Assembly: GCF_000711985.1 (NCBI RefSeq)
Contig: NZ_JONU01000007.1
Span: forward strand, 1,205,373-1,269,372
Origin: Rheinheimera texasensis DSM 17496
GTDB taxonomy: Bacteria > Pseudomonadota > Gammaproteobacteria > Enterobacterales > Alteromonadaceae
Reading direction: 5' to 3'
Length of the DNA stretch: 64,000 bases
The notes beneath the pieces are model-generated. The model ran no database searches and was not told the DNA's origin. It was given only the letters and a program-made list of their open reading frames with translations. Below are positions 8,814 to 17,059 of this stretch, in pieces (the first letter of the stretch is position 1; each line of letters opens with the position of its first letter). The translations under genes were made by a program, and so were the position numbers.

Positions 8814-9536
8814 CTAGCTTTGCATCTGATGTGGCTGTGCACTGAGATCTGCCACAAAACGGACTTTTTCCGCGACGACATAACACAATGTTTTTAGAGC
8901 GGCGCCGTATAACAAAGTCAGCAGGCACACCGCTGTGGCCGGGCCGAAAGTTTCGCTGAAATTACCCCCATTGGTCTGCTGTGCAATCGCGATAGCGCCA
9001 ATCAAGGTGCTGAACAAGCCCAATAACAGGCCGCTATTGCCCATTACCCGGAAAAAATGCCGGACTTGTTGATAGTCCTGCGGCTGAGCGCCGGGGCGGG
9101 GATCAAACAAAAATGCGATGGCGCGTTGTAGTGTCTGTCGGGAAGTGGCCCCAACCGCAAATAATACTGCTGGCGGGAATATCAGCACCAGCGAGATTAA
9201 ATCATAAAAAGCCAAAGGGTCGTCCGGCGCAGAAACCAACATGGCCCAGACTGATATCCCGATAAAAAACAACATGCTGAAAATGAACATCAGCCAATCT
9301 CCTTTGGTTTGATGCAGAAAATGCCAGCATGTTGATAGGGCCTGACGCCGATACCACCAGCAAGCGCGTTGTCGGTTGCGGTGCTGCCGCTGAATAAATT
9401 CTTCCTGTAAATCGCCGAGTACCGGCTCCTGCAACGCATCCGGCAATACCCATTCCAGCAAAAGCTGGCTGATAATGGGAGGCTGCATGTCGGGTGGCAA
9501 CGGACCTGGTGGTAATGGTGGTTGGGGCCATCTCAT
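8814..9536 (-). CDS. Permease-prefix-domain membrane protein with MotA-like C-terminus
   Basis: About 240 residues. The N-terminus has the permease prefix domain 2 pattern seen in PadR-linked transporters (LLLEWVLPDALQEPVLGDLQEEF..., WWYRRQAL). Four hydrophobic segments follow, and the last pair (GLLLGLFSTLIGAIA, FGPATAVCLLTLLYGAALKTL) resembles MotA/TolQ proton-channel helices. I place the start at 9536, because GGAGG lies nine bases upstream of that ATG but directly abuts the upstream ATG at 9545. This gives an ATGA overlap with the PadR gene. Role unknown; co-regulation with PadR is likely. Confidence 0.65.
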   Translation of the reverse strand: MRWPQPPLPPGPLPPDMQPPIISQLLLEWVLPDALQEPVLGDLQEEFIQRQHRNRQRACWWYRRQALSTCWHFLHQTKGDWLMFIFSMLFFIGISVWAMLVSAPDDPLAFYDLISLVLIFPPAVLFAVGATSRQTLQRAIAFLFDPRPGAQPQDYQQVRHFFRVMGNSGLLLGLFSTLIGAIAIAQQTNGGNFSETFGPATAVCLLTLLYGAALKTLCYVVAEKVRFVADLSAQPHQMQS

Positions 9537-9889
9537 CGGGTACATCCTCCCTGGTCAAATTGCGGTGCCAGCTGCAAAGCAAGACCCTGCCATAACTGTT
9601 CCAAAGCCTCCTTGCTGCGAAACAGCGCCTGACGACCCTCGCCGGTGACACTGTAGTATTTTTTGGCGCGGCCCCCACGCTCAGCCGTGGCTTCGCCCAG
9701 CCGGCCACTGAGTAAACCTTTTTGCTCCAGGCGTTCTAAGGTGGTGTACAAAGCGCCGATGCTTAAGTCACGCTGGGCTTTGTCGGCGAGGAAACTGCGG
9801 ATTTGGCTGCCATATGCATCGTCTTTCAGCTGCAGCACACAGAGCAACAGCATCTGTTCGAGCTCGCCGATAAATTTATCCTGAGTCAT
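9533..9889 (-). CDS. PadR-family transcriptional regulator
   Basis: 118 residues with the PadR winged helix: LGELEQMLLLCVLQLKDDAYGSQI-like N-terminus, then IGALYTTLERLEQKGLLSGR and RAKKYYSVTGEGRQAL. Length is typical for the short, PadR-s2-like members that pair with permease-prefix proteins. Translationally coupled to the following membrane protein gene. A short CTACA-A-TGTAG palindrome 25 bases upstream of the start is a likely operator. Confidence 0.9.
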   Translation of the reverse strand: MTQDKFIGELEQMLLLCVLQLKDDAYGSQIRSFLADKAQRDLSIGALYTTLERLEQKGLLSGRLGEATAERGGRAKKYYSVTGEGRQALFRSKEALEQLWQGLALQLAPQFDQGGCTR

Positions 9890-9913
9890 CGCACGTCCGT
9901 CTTGATATATTTA

Positions 9914-9924
9914 CTACAATGTAG
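9914..9924. promoter_or_regulatory. CTACA-A-TGTAG palindrome, candidate PadR operator
   Basis: A perfect 5+1+5 palindrome in an AT-rich promoter region just upstream of the PadR gene. The sequence ATGTAGATT at its edge recurs, in the same relative orientation, upstream of the neighbouring 164-residue membrane protein gene (complement of 10471-10479), so the two promoters may share a regulator. Confidence 0.4.
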
Positions 9925-9959
9925 ATTAAATGGGTCAGGCCGGCAAGATGTGTGTGGAT

Positions 9960-10454
9960 TTACTCGAGGAGAATCTCAATGTGAGGGGCATGCTGGCGGA
10001 TAAACTGTTCGACTTGTGGCAGTTCAGCTAATGGAAATAGCCATAATTGACCGCCGTTCCAGGCCAGTTGTAACAATGCCGGGCCCTGTTTGTTCTGTTT
10101 TCCCAACACCAGTTTTTGTACCGAAGCGGGAAAGCTGAAATCTGCGATACAGATCTGGTCGTCTTTGATTTTTAAATCAGCCAGCAGGCTACGGGCCATC
10201 AACTGTGGTAACACTCGCGCGCGCAGGTAATTTGCTGCCGCAATCAATAAAGCGACTAAGTAAAAACCAAGCATCAGAGGATGCTGCCGTTCCCATTGGC
10301 TAAACAGGAATGCAGCAGCCAACAACCCAACGAGCAGAGCAAACAACCATTTACCCGGATGACTCAGCGACTGCCAACCGGCTGATACAGCGCTTAACCC
10401 TGGCGCTTTGGAGTCTCCACGAAAATCTTTTTCCCGATAATTCAATATGTTCAA
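9960..10454 (-). CDS. Membrane protein of unknown function
   Basis: About 164 residues, no ATG near the beginning. The TTG at 10454 has AGGA eight bases upstream, while a TTG two codons earlier lies too close to it, so 10454 is favoured. Two membrane helices (about residues 35-75, LFALLVGLLAAAFLF and LGFYLVALLIAAANYL) are followed by a cytoplasmic or periplasmic domain resembling a small PH-like fold (DLKIKDDQICIADFSFPAS..., LQLAWNGGQLWLFPL). No family recognised. It lies behind the PadR pair and may be controlled with it. Confidence 0.6.
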   Translation of the reverse strand: MNILNYREKDFRGDSKAPGLSAVSAGWQSLSHPGKWLFALLVGLLAAAFLFSQWERQHPLMLGFYLVALLIAAANYLRARVLPQLMARSLLADLKIKDDQICIADFSFPASVQKLVLGKQNKQGPALLQLAWNGGQLWLFPLAELPQVEQFIRQHAPHIEILLE

Positions 10455-10579
10455 CGGCAAAATCCTTTTAAATCTACATCCTGTTTACCCTACCGGAGAC
10501 TGTGCTGCACAGCAAGAGTGTTCGAGACCTGCGCTTTAGTCTGGTGTCAGAAATTGAGCAGCCTGCGATGCCGGCAGGG

Positions 10580-11377
10580 TTATTGACCAATCCGGTACAA
10601 GACGAAGCTGCCGGGCTGCAGGACCTGATTTTTGTGAACTGAAAATAGATACCCATGCAACAGATTATGGTTGCTGCTGTGCAAAATCAGCTCAGACGCA
10701 AAGGTGGGATTGGCAGTTTTGATCAGCAGACTGCCATTTTTTGCTTCGATCTGGCCTGGCATAAACTGGGTTTGATTGGTTATTTGCATGCCATTTGGGT
10801 AGTACGTCAGCGTGGACTGTCCTGTGGTGGAAAACTCCAGCTGCAGTAATTCCGGTTTGTTGTTGAACGTCACAATACCGAGCCAGAAACCAGATAAACC
10901 ATCACTGTCGGCTGGTTTCAACGCTTTGAGCCGGGTTTGCTGTCGTTGCAAAAAGCGTTTAACCGTCGATTGCGACCCTTGCCGATCCATACTGTAACTG
11001 GTAGCCATTTGTGATTGGCCACTGGCGTTGACGTACATTTGCGTCACATTCAGTGAGTCTTGCAGATTTTTGGCAATGATCAGCCGTTGTTGGGCGTCCG
11101 GCCGGCGCGGATCTGTCAGATTGATTGCACATTCGGTGGCAGAGCATGTCACATGCGTGTCAATGAACGCGTAGCTGCTGGCATGTCTGAAGCCGTCGGC
11201 GATCTTCACACTGATAAACCTGTGTGGTGGCTGGGTATTGATTTCCAGCAGCTGATAACTGCTGTCATCCTGTTTAATGCCTTCCCACAAACCAGCAGGC
11301 AGTTGCATTGCGCCAGGTTGCGCGTGAATGGGGCTAATAGCGAGCAGCAACCACAACACACAAAGAATCCGGTACAT
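10580..11377 (-). CDS. Secreted protein of unknown function
   Basis: 265 residues from the ATG at 11377, supported by AGGA eight bases upstream; the frame is open for 17 more codons without a ribosome site. A signal peptide (MYRILCVLWLLLAISPIHAQ) is followed by a beta-rich domain repeated loosely twice: GLWEGIKQDDSSYQLLEI near residue 27 and GFWLGIVTFNNKPELLQLEF near residue 160. This suggests an internally duplicated lipocalin-like or beta-sandwich fold. Two Cys (VTCSATECAI) could form a disulfide. Not recognised. Confidence 0.6.
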   Translation of the reverse strand: MYRILCVLWLLLAISPIHAQPGAMQLPAGLWEGIKQDDSSYQLLEINTQPPHRFISVKIADGFRHASSYAFIDTHVTCSATECAINLTDPRRPDAQQRLIIAKNLQDSLNVTQMYVNASGQSQMATSYSMDRQGSQSTVKRFLQRQQTRLKALKPADSDGLSGFWLGIVTFNNKPELLQLEFSTTGQSTLTYYPNGMQITNQTQFMPGQIEAKNGSLLIKTANPTFASELILHSSNHNLLHGYLFSVHKNQVLQPGSFVLYRIGQ

Positions 11378-11421
11378 CACGTCTTTCCTTAACGAAGTAG
11401 TTTGAGCATGGTGATTGCGAT

Positions 11422-11454
11422 ACAACAAAGCAGGCTCGGGGCCTGCTTTGTTGT
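11422..11454. terminator. Strong hairpin terminator downstream of ilvE
   Basis: A perfect 14-base stem (11422-11435 with 11441-11454) around the loop TCGGG. Its distal arm ends in TTTGTTGT on either strand. It lies 25 bases after the ilvE stop in the minus direction. Confidence 0.8.
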
Positions 11455-11478
11455 CGGATGATCGTCGGAACAGCGACG

Positions 11479-12471
11479 TTAGATTTTAGTCAGCCAGCCG
11501 TGTTTGTCTTCAGCTTTGCCCCACTGAATATCGTTCAGTGCCTGGCGCAGGCGGGCAGTGGTTGGGCCTGGTTCGCCGCTGCCAACTTTGTATTCTTTGC
11601 CCTGATGGATCAGCGTGCCGACTGGCGCCAGTACTGCGGCAGTCCCAGACAAAGCCGCTTCAGTGCCTGGTTTGGCGGCACGTTCCAGCAGTTCATTGAC
11701 GGTCAGGTCGCGCTCAGACACTGTCATACCTAAATCGCGCGCCAGCGTCAGAATAGAATCGCGGGTTACGCCATGCAGGAAAGATGCATCCAGCGCTTTG
11801 GTGATAATTTCGTTGCCATCAATCAACAGGAAGTTGGCCGCGCCGGTTTCCTGCACGTCGCCATTCGGGCAGAACAGCACCTGATCGGCCTGATATTTGG
11901 CTTTGGCCTGCATGGTTGGTTGCAGCGCGCTGGCATAGTTGCCGCCGCTTTTGATCATGCCCATGTGCGGCGCGCAGCGGGCGTTATCTTCCATCAGCAG
12001 ACGCAGTGCGCGGTGACCACCGGCAAAATAGTCGCCGACCGGGGATAACAATACATACAGCATGGAAGTCAGTGTTGGCGTGGCAGCTTTGCCGATCGCA
12101 GGTTCAGTGCCGATATGCGTCGGGCGGATATACATAGAACCTGGTGGGGTCGGTACGTCGGCGGCGAAATGGCGCACGGCGTCGACAATCATCTGGCTCA
12201 GTAATGCCGGGTCAAACTTAGGAAGTGATAATAATTCTGTGCTTTGCAGCATGCGCGCGACGTTTTTATCCATGCGGAAAATCGCGACAGTACCGTCTTC
12301 ATGGCGGAAGGCTTTTAAACCTTCAAAACAAGTACTTGCATAGTGCAGCACATGGGCGCCCGGGTGCAGACTGATGCTGTTGGCCGGGACAATAGCCGAC
12401 GGCCCCCAGCTGTTACCATCAAATTGGGCCATTGCCATTTCAGGCATAAAAACACTACCAAAAGCTGCCAT
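11479..12471 (-). CDS. ilvE: Branched-chain amino acid aminotransferase
   Basis: 330-residue PLP enzyme that makes or degrades Leu, Ile and Val by transamination with 2-oxoglutarate/glutamate. It belongs to the longer class related to mitochondrial BCATs: LHYASTCFEGLKAFRHEDG, SMYIRPTHIGTEPAIG, the PLP lysine in MIKSGGNYA, and QETGAANFLLI binding the cofactor phosphate. The LSGTAAVLAPVGTL segment is also characteristic. The start has purine-rich AGGAAAAGAG upstream. It stands alone, followed by a strong terminator; a small hairpin lies in its leader (12496-12514). Confidence 0.92.
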   Translation of the reverse strand: MAAFGSVFMPEMAMAQFDGNSWGPSAIVPANSISLHPGAHVLHYASTCFEGLKAFRHEDGTVAIFRMDKNVARMLQSTELLSLPKFDPALLSQMIVDAVRHFAADVPTPPGSMYIRPTHIGTEPAIGKAATPTLTSMLYVLLSPVGDYFAGGHRALRLLMEDNARCAPHMGMIKSGGNYASALQPTMQAKAKYQADQVLFCPNGDVQETGAANFLLIDGNEIITKALDASFLHGVTRDSILTLARDLGMTVSERDLTVNELLERAAKPGTEAALSGTAAVLAPVGTLIHQGKEYKVGSGEPGPTTARLRQALNDIQWGKAEDKHGWLTKI

Positions 12472-12495
12472 TTTCTCTTTTCCTGCTGTGTTCTA

Positions 12496-12514
12496 AAGGG
12501 CTGTTCTAGCCCTT
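12496..12514 (-). promoter_or_regulatory. Small hairpin in the ilvE 5' leader
   Basis: AAGGGCT (12496-12502) pairs with AGCCCTT (12508-12514) around a 5-base loop, 25 bases before the ilvE start. Regulatory role unknown; no leader peptide rich in branched-chain codons was seen. Confidence 0.3.
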
Positions 12515-12701
12515 GATTTGAAAATTGTATTGTTCCAAAGGTATTTTTTACGCTGGGTTGCGCTGATTGCTTGATCCGACATCCAGTGCAAACAAGTTGC
12601 ACATGCTGTCGGATTCTTTTTGCGCATTGTAACCAGCCTTGCTGTTTTCGGCATCAACTATCTGAGCGTCGGGACGGCTGAATTGCCAGGCTGTACTGCA
12701 C

Positions 12702-13406
12702 TCAGCGTTTTGCCATCACCGCATCGACCCGCTGCATTAACCGGTCGGCGTCGGGGTGTTGCCGGGATAACATCAGATAAACCGGCAGCTGTTCGAAGCT
12801 GTCAAACACCAGCATGGGATTACTCAGGGCCACGTCGCTGGCGTGGTAGCAAAGGTAGTAGTCGTAGCGGCCGCTTAGCAGCAGGCGGTAGGCATCCTGC
12901 TGATTACTGATGTCATAACGCTTGACCGCAAATGCCGCCAGTTCCGGTCTTTGTTGCAGAAAGGCGAAGCGGGTTTCACTGAGCGCCAGATAAGGATAAT
13001 GCTGCAGTTGTTCCAGCGAGCTGAGTCGTTTTGTACTGTGTAGCCGCACCACGCCCAGTTCGGCCAGATACACCGGCGCAGCACTGATTTTGAGCTCCCG
13101 GCGCTGGGCTGGCGTCGGGGCAACTACAGCACTGAAATCAATATGATTTTCTAATGCCTGCAAACCCCGCGACAGCGAATAAAACTCAAACGTTGGCTGA
13201 AAGCCGGCCTGGCGCAGCAGCTTATCGACGCGGCTGATACCAAGCCCTGTCGCAGCACCGTCGCTGTTGCTGTACTCAAAGGGTGGCAGGTCGGAATAAA
13301 AATAAGTCACCGGTTCGGCCAGCGCCGATAGACTGCACAGACAAGTGGCAGCCAGCAGCAGTGAAAACCGCGTTGTGGCAAGACAAGCTCGGAAAACTGG
13401 GGCCAA
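12702..13406 (-). CDS. Periplasmic solute-binding-type protein (family 3 fold)
   Basis: 234 residues with a signal peptide cut near SALA-EP (residue 31). The rest has the type II periplasmic-binding fold of amino-acid binding proteins: FYSDLPPFEYSNSDGAATGLGISRVDKLLRQAGF, a conserved opening stretch, then the second lobe with LLLSGRYDYYLCYHASD. The start is a TTG with a strong Shine-Dalgarno GGAGG six bases upstream. No ABC permease or ATPase genes are nearby, so it may be a stand-alone sensor or orphan receptor. A similar but distinct protein lies at 14155-14913. Confidence 0.75.
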   Translation of the reverse strand: MAPVFRACLATTRFSLLLAATCLCSLSALAEPVTYFYSDLPPFEYSNSDGAATGLGISRVDKLLRQAGFQPTFEFYSLSRGLQALENHIDFSAVVAPTPAQRRELKISAAPVYLAELGVVRLHSTKRLSSLEQLQHYPYLALSETRFAFLQQRPELAAFAVKRYDISNQQDAYRLLLSGRYDYYLCYHASDVALSNPMLVFDSFEQLPVYLMLSRQHPDADRLMQRVDAVMAKR

Positions 13407-13475
13407 CGGACACCTCCGGGCGGTGAGACTTCAGCCTTTAACCTTAGCACAGCGCGGCGGTGCCGAATGAGCGCT

Positions 13476-14105
13476 TCAGTCCCGCTGCGCTGGCGTTAGA
13501 AAACCCCGCACTAAGGCATACTGAGCGGCGTAGTAGCTCAGCATGATCCACAGGCCGGCACCGGGCAGTGGTTGCCAGAACCGGTTCAGGCCAATCAGGC
13601 AATCCGAACCGATAAACAGCAGTCCGCCGCCAATCAGCCAGGCATTGCGCCGGCTGCTGCACCAGGTGCCATAAGACATGGTCAGGATCACGCAGATATA
13701 GCCCAGTACCGGTACTGCCATAGCGCCAAGCCCTGGCCACATCAATGTGAGAACAGCCCCGGCAAACAGCGCATAAGGCAGCACCAGCAATGGCCTGTGG
13801 CCGGCAAAAGGTCGCATCGCCAGTAAATACCAGAGGTGCGCCAGAAAAAAAGCGCCAAGACCAAATACAAACAGCCGTTGGCCGTCTAAGGCCAGTAACA
13901 CATCGCCCAGCATTGAAAATGCCAGTGCTGTCAGTAAAGTGAAATGTTGCCGCAGCGGCGCTACACGCAGAATCCAGCCACACAACAATAGTACCGGCAG
14001 GATTTTCAGCAGGAAATTCAGCGGAATGTCGCCACTGGCGTCGAGCCACAGATAAGCTGCGGCCAGCGCAGCATAAAGCATATTCAGCAACAACGGCATC
14101 AGCAT
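13476..14105 (-). CDS. YhhN-family membrane protein (lysoplasmalogenase-like)
   Basis: 209 residues forming about eight membrane helices. Family marks are LKILPVLLLCGW, FSMLGDVLLALDGQRLFVFGLGAFFLAHLWYLLA, and GGGLLFIGSDCLIGLNRF, with the conserved Asp residues (LGD, SD) of YhhN/TMEM86 proteins. Eukaryotic TMEM86B hydrolyses lysoplasmalogen; the bacterial role is less certain. Length matches the family. Located between two solute-binding-type genes on the same strand. Confidence 0.8.
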   Translation of the reverse strand: MLMPLLLNMLYAALAAAYLWLDASGDIPLNFLLKILPVLLLCGWILRVAPLRQHFTLLTALAFSMLGDVLLALDGQRLFVFGLGAFFLAHLWYLLAMRPFAGHRPLLVLPYALFAGAVLTLMWPGLGAMAVPVLGYICVILTMSYGTWCSSRRNAWLIGGGLLFIGSDCLIGLNRFWQPLPGAGLWIMLSYYAAQYALVRGFLTPAQRD

Positions 14106-14154
14106 GGTCCCGGCACGGAAAAAACTAATCTAACACAGCGTTTTACTTTCTCAA

Positions 14155-14913
14155 CTAACGCGCAGCGGCTGGCGTGGACGGTAACAAACAGACTTTGCCC
14201 TGCGGGGATACGGCCACGGGCTGCTGCCGGGCGGCGATGAATTGGTCGACCCGCTCGATGAACGCTGCAGGCACCTTGGCGGAGTATGCGATATGCACAT
14301 CACCCTCAACCACGGTCAGTGCCAGTTTCTGATAGTTTTGTTGTTGCTCCGGTGGTAGGGCCGCCAGATGGCGCTCGGAGGAGATCAATAAATCGGCGCG
14401 GCCTTTGTCCAGCATGTCAAAAGGCCGGGCTGTGCTGTGATTCAGCGGTACCAGACCTCTGCTGCAATTCGGATATTGCCGTAACTGCTGCATGGCTTCG
14501 CCGAAATAGCCCTGGGCCGGGAGCAGGATGCGTGCCTGCTGCATCATAGGGTCGCACCAGGTTTTAATCTGGTCCCAGCGGCTGTCCTGCTTGCGGCGGT
14601 AAAAATACACATTATTGCGGCCAATCGGCAGGCTGAAGCGAAAGGTACGGGACGGTGTTTTGGCCAGGCCAGTGATCAGATCAATGTCGCCGGCCTGCAG
14701 TTTTTGCTCGCGCACCGCAAGCCCGGGATTGCCTTCGACAAAAGTAACAGGGCAGCCCAAGTCGCGGAAAAACGCCTGCTGCCACTGGTCGATACAGGAC
14801 GGCGCCGTGCTTTGGCGCTCGAATAACTTAAAAGTGCGCAGCTGCGACGGGCATTCCGTCGCGGCTGCCGGCACGCTGGATAAGATTGCTGTCTGGAGCA
14901 GTTTTTTTAGCAT
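14155..14913 (-). CDS. Periplasmic solute-binding-type protein (family 3 fold)
   Basis: 252 residues with a short signal peptide (LLQTAILSSVPAAAT-EC). Type II periplasmic-binding fold: LQAGDIDLITGLAKTPSRTFRFSLPIG in lobe one and LDKGRADLLISSERHLAAL in lobe two. Four or five Cys (TECPSQ, PSCIDQW, DLGCPV, TWCDP, YPNCSRG) suggest disulfides. No transporter partners nearby. It may act as a receptor or have lost transport function. Only distantly similar to the protein at 12702-13406. Confidence 0.7.
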   Translation of the reverse strand: MLKKLLQTAILSSVPAAATECPSQLRTFKLFERQSTAPSCIDQWQQAFFRDLGCPVTFVEGNPGLAVREQKLQAGDIDLITGLAKTPSRTFRFSLPIGRNNVYFYRRKQDSRWDQIKTWCDPMMQQARILLPAQGYFGEAMQQLRQYPNCSRGLVPLNHSTARPFDMLDKGRADLLISSERHLAALPPEQQQNYQKLALTVVEGDVHIAYSAKVPAAFIERVDQFIAARQQPVAVSPQGKVCLLPSTPAAAR

Positions 14914-14959
14914 TGAAGTTACTCAAAGTGTCTGAGCGGCCTGCGCCAGTTCAGGTTAG

Positions 14960-15706
14960 CTATGGCTTGCTGAACAGCGACAGCGAATAGTCCACTAAAC
15001 TGCCATCGGCGATATCGCCATGGCCCGGCACCAGGGTTTTAATGTCCGGATAAGCGGTTTGTAAGCGTTTCAGGCTACCCGGCCAGGCTGTGACATCGGC
15101 ATCGGCAATATTACCAAGGCCGGGATAGCGCGGCGCTTTGACAAAACAGCCGCCGTGCAGCAGCTGATAGTGTGGCAGGTACAGAACTATGTTGTCGATG
15201 GTGTGGCCAGGTCCCGGGTAAAACCACTGCACCGGACCATCCTGATACACTGCGCCAACTGCCAGACTGGTCACCGCCTGCAGCGGGTGGATACCGGCTT
15301 TTGCTGCCAGTGCCGCAGTCTGCGCCGTTGCCTGTAGTGGAATACCGCGTTCTGCCAGCGCTACTACGCCGCCGGTGCGGTCGTCATGCGCATGGGTGGC
15401 AATGGCCTTCACCACCGGGCGCTGCAGCACCACGTCAATCCAGTGCAACAAATCCCGCGTTGGGTAAAAACCCCAGGCCGTATCAAGCAACCAGATGCCC
15501 TCAGGTGTGTCGAGCAGCAGGCCGTTTGCCGTAAAGACTGCGCCATTGCTGAGCTTTTGTTCGCTCCGGTGTAGCCACAGCCCATCGGCCAGTTGCTGCA
15601 CCTGTAATTCCGGCGACACCTGCTGTACCGGATATGGCGTGGCAGCAAGCGCGGCTTGCAGGGCGGCGTAAAGGTACAGGGCCAGGTAAAAACAGCGTTT
15701 CAGCAT
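14960..15706 (-). CDS. Subclass B1 metallo-beta-lactamase
   Basis: 248 residues with a signal peptide cut near LAAT (residue 22). The protein keeps every zinc ligand of subclass B1: HAHDD giving H105, H107 and D109; GPGHTIDN giving H168; GGC giving C187; and PGHGD giving H229. The lysine three positions after the Cys (K190), which binds the drug carboxylate in B1 enzymes, is also present. Known members hydrolyse penicillins, cephalosporins and carbapenems in the periplasm. The ATG at 15706 is preferred because GGAG lies eight bases upstream; the frame stays open for 14 more codons. It has no mobile element nearby, so it looks chromosomal and intrinsic. Confidence 0.88.
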   Translation of the reverse strand: MLKRCFYLALYLYAALQAALAATPYPVQQVSPELQVQQLADGLWLHRSEQKLSNGAVFTANGLLLDTPEGIWLLDTAWGFYPTRDLLHWIDVVLQRPVVKAIATHAHDDRTGGVVALAERGIPLQATAQTAALAAKAGIHPLQAVTSLAVGAVYQDGPVQWFYPGPGHTIDNIVLYLPHYQLLHGGCFVKAPRYPGLGNIADADVTAWPGSLKRLQTAYPDIKTLVPGHGDIADGSLVDYSLSLFSKP

Positions 15707-15918
15707 CGGTGTGACTCCGGCAATAGTCTCTGCTGAGCATAAACGCAAAGTGACGGTCAGGCGAGCGCGAGCTCTTGCATAACCTTTGCCTGCAGCGGAA
15801 CAACGTTTCTTACAAAAAATGTTGAAAATGTATCGTTAAAGTAAATTCTTTACTTCATCAGATGGGTTTTGCCTGTTAGGCTAAAGCCTGAATAAAAAAA
15901 TGGAATGGAGTTATCCTG

Positions 15919-16965
15919 ATGAAATTAAAGTATTTATTGCCGCTGTTTTTCAGTTCTGTTTGTCTTCTTTCTGCTGGCGTTGCACAGGCCGCTACTTCAG
16001 CCGTCAGTACCCCTGCCAGCGATTTCCAGCCGATGCTGGCGTATTCCAAAAATTGTTTTTCCGGGCCGGTCAGCAGTTATGACGGCTTTGTCAGCATGTT
16101 AAAACGTAAAAATCCGAATAACCCGAATATGGGCGCGATGATCCATCAATCGATACCGCGTGCCGTGTTTGAACAATTTCAGCAACATCTGCACTGCGAA
16201 CAATTTGTTTATGATGTTGATGGAGTGAAAGCGGTCGGATATCTGATCCTGCCAAAAGCGGCGCCCGCCAGATCTTTACCAGTGCTGGTGTATAACCGCG
16301 GTGGCAATGGCAAAACCGGTTCTTTGATTTTTATGAACGTCATGACCCAGCTGATGCCGCTGGCTGCACAAGGTTATGCAGTGTTTGCCAGTAACTACCG
16401 CGGTGAGCACAACCAGCTGAAATTACCGCCGGAACAAGTGGGCAAAGACGAATTTGGCGGCGCCGATGTGGCCGATGTGTTGGCTTTTAAAACCATGGTG
16501 AACAAAGTGCCGGCGGCCAATCCTGAGCATGTGGCGATGATGGGCCACAGCCGCGGCGGCATGCAGACCTGGCTGGCAGCCAAACAATGGCCGGAGCTGG
16601 ATGCATTGGTGATTATTGCCGGTGTGACCGATTTAGCGGCCGAATTGCAATACCGCCCTGATATGGAGAATGTATTCAAGGCGCGCATTCCGGACTATGC
16701 CAACCAGAAATCCGCCGCTTTACAACAACGCTCAGTCAGCCATTTCCTGCCACAGATCCGTGCGGACTTACCGGTAATGATTGTGCATGGCGATAAAGAC
16801 GAACGGGTTTCGGTCGGAAATGCCACGCAAATCGCCAAATTGCTGGCGGACCGCAAACAACCCCATGAGCTGGTGATAGTACCGGGTGGTAACCACAGTT
16901 TGCATAAACAAATGCCGCAATTGCGCGAGCAGATGGACCAGTTTATCCGCCGGCAGCTGCGTTAA
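15919..16965 (+). CDS. Secreted alpha/beta hydrolase, prolyl-oligopeptidase-like
   Basis: 348 residues with a signal peptide ending at AQAA (residue 25). Catalytic triad: GHSRGG gives the nucleophile Ser, VHGDKDERV the Asp, and GGNHSLHK the His. The arrangement (DVLAFKTMVNKVPAANPEHVAMMGHSRGG) follows peptidase S9/acetyl-xylan-esterase-like hydrolases. GGAG is suitably placed before the ATG. It stands alone between the metallo-beta-lactamase and a thioredoxin-like lipoprotein. Substrate unknown. Confidence 0.85.
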   Translation: MKLKYLLPLFFSSVCLLSAGVAQAATSAVSTPASDFQPMLAYSKNCFSGPVSSYDGFVSMLKRKNPNNPNMGAMIHQSIPRAVFEQFQQHLHCEQFVYDVDGVKAVGYLILPKAAPARSLPVLVYNRGGNGKTGSLIFMNVMTQLMPLAAQGYAVFASNYRGEHNQLKLPPEQVGKDEFGGADVADVLAFKTMVNKVPAANPEHVAMMGHSRGGMQTWLAAKQWPELDALVIIAGVTDLAAELQYRPDMENVFKARIPDYANQKSAALQQRSVSHFLPQIRADLPVMIVHGDKDERVSVGNATQIAKLLADRKQPHELVIVPGGNHSLHKQMPQLREQMDQFIRRQLR

Positions 16966-17059
16966 ATCGCCGAGTTGCCGATCCGACAAATTTTCAAAGC
17001 TTTTTGGCGTGGCTTAGCCTTAAGATGGTTGTTCAAAACAATACAAAACGGAGTTGATG

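Noticed and set aside
13444..14049. A 201-codon frame overlapping the YhhN gene
   Set aside because: Atypical composition, no ribosome site, and the membrane protein in the other frame is well conserved in pattern.
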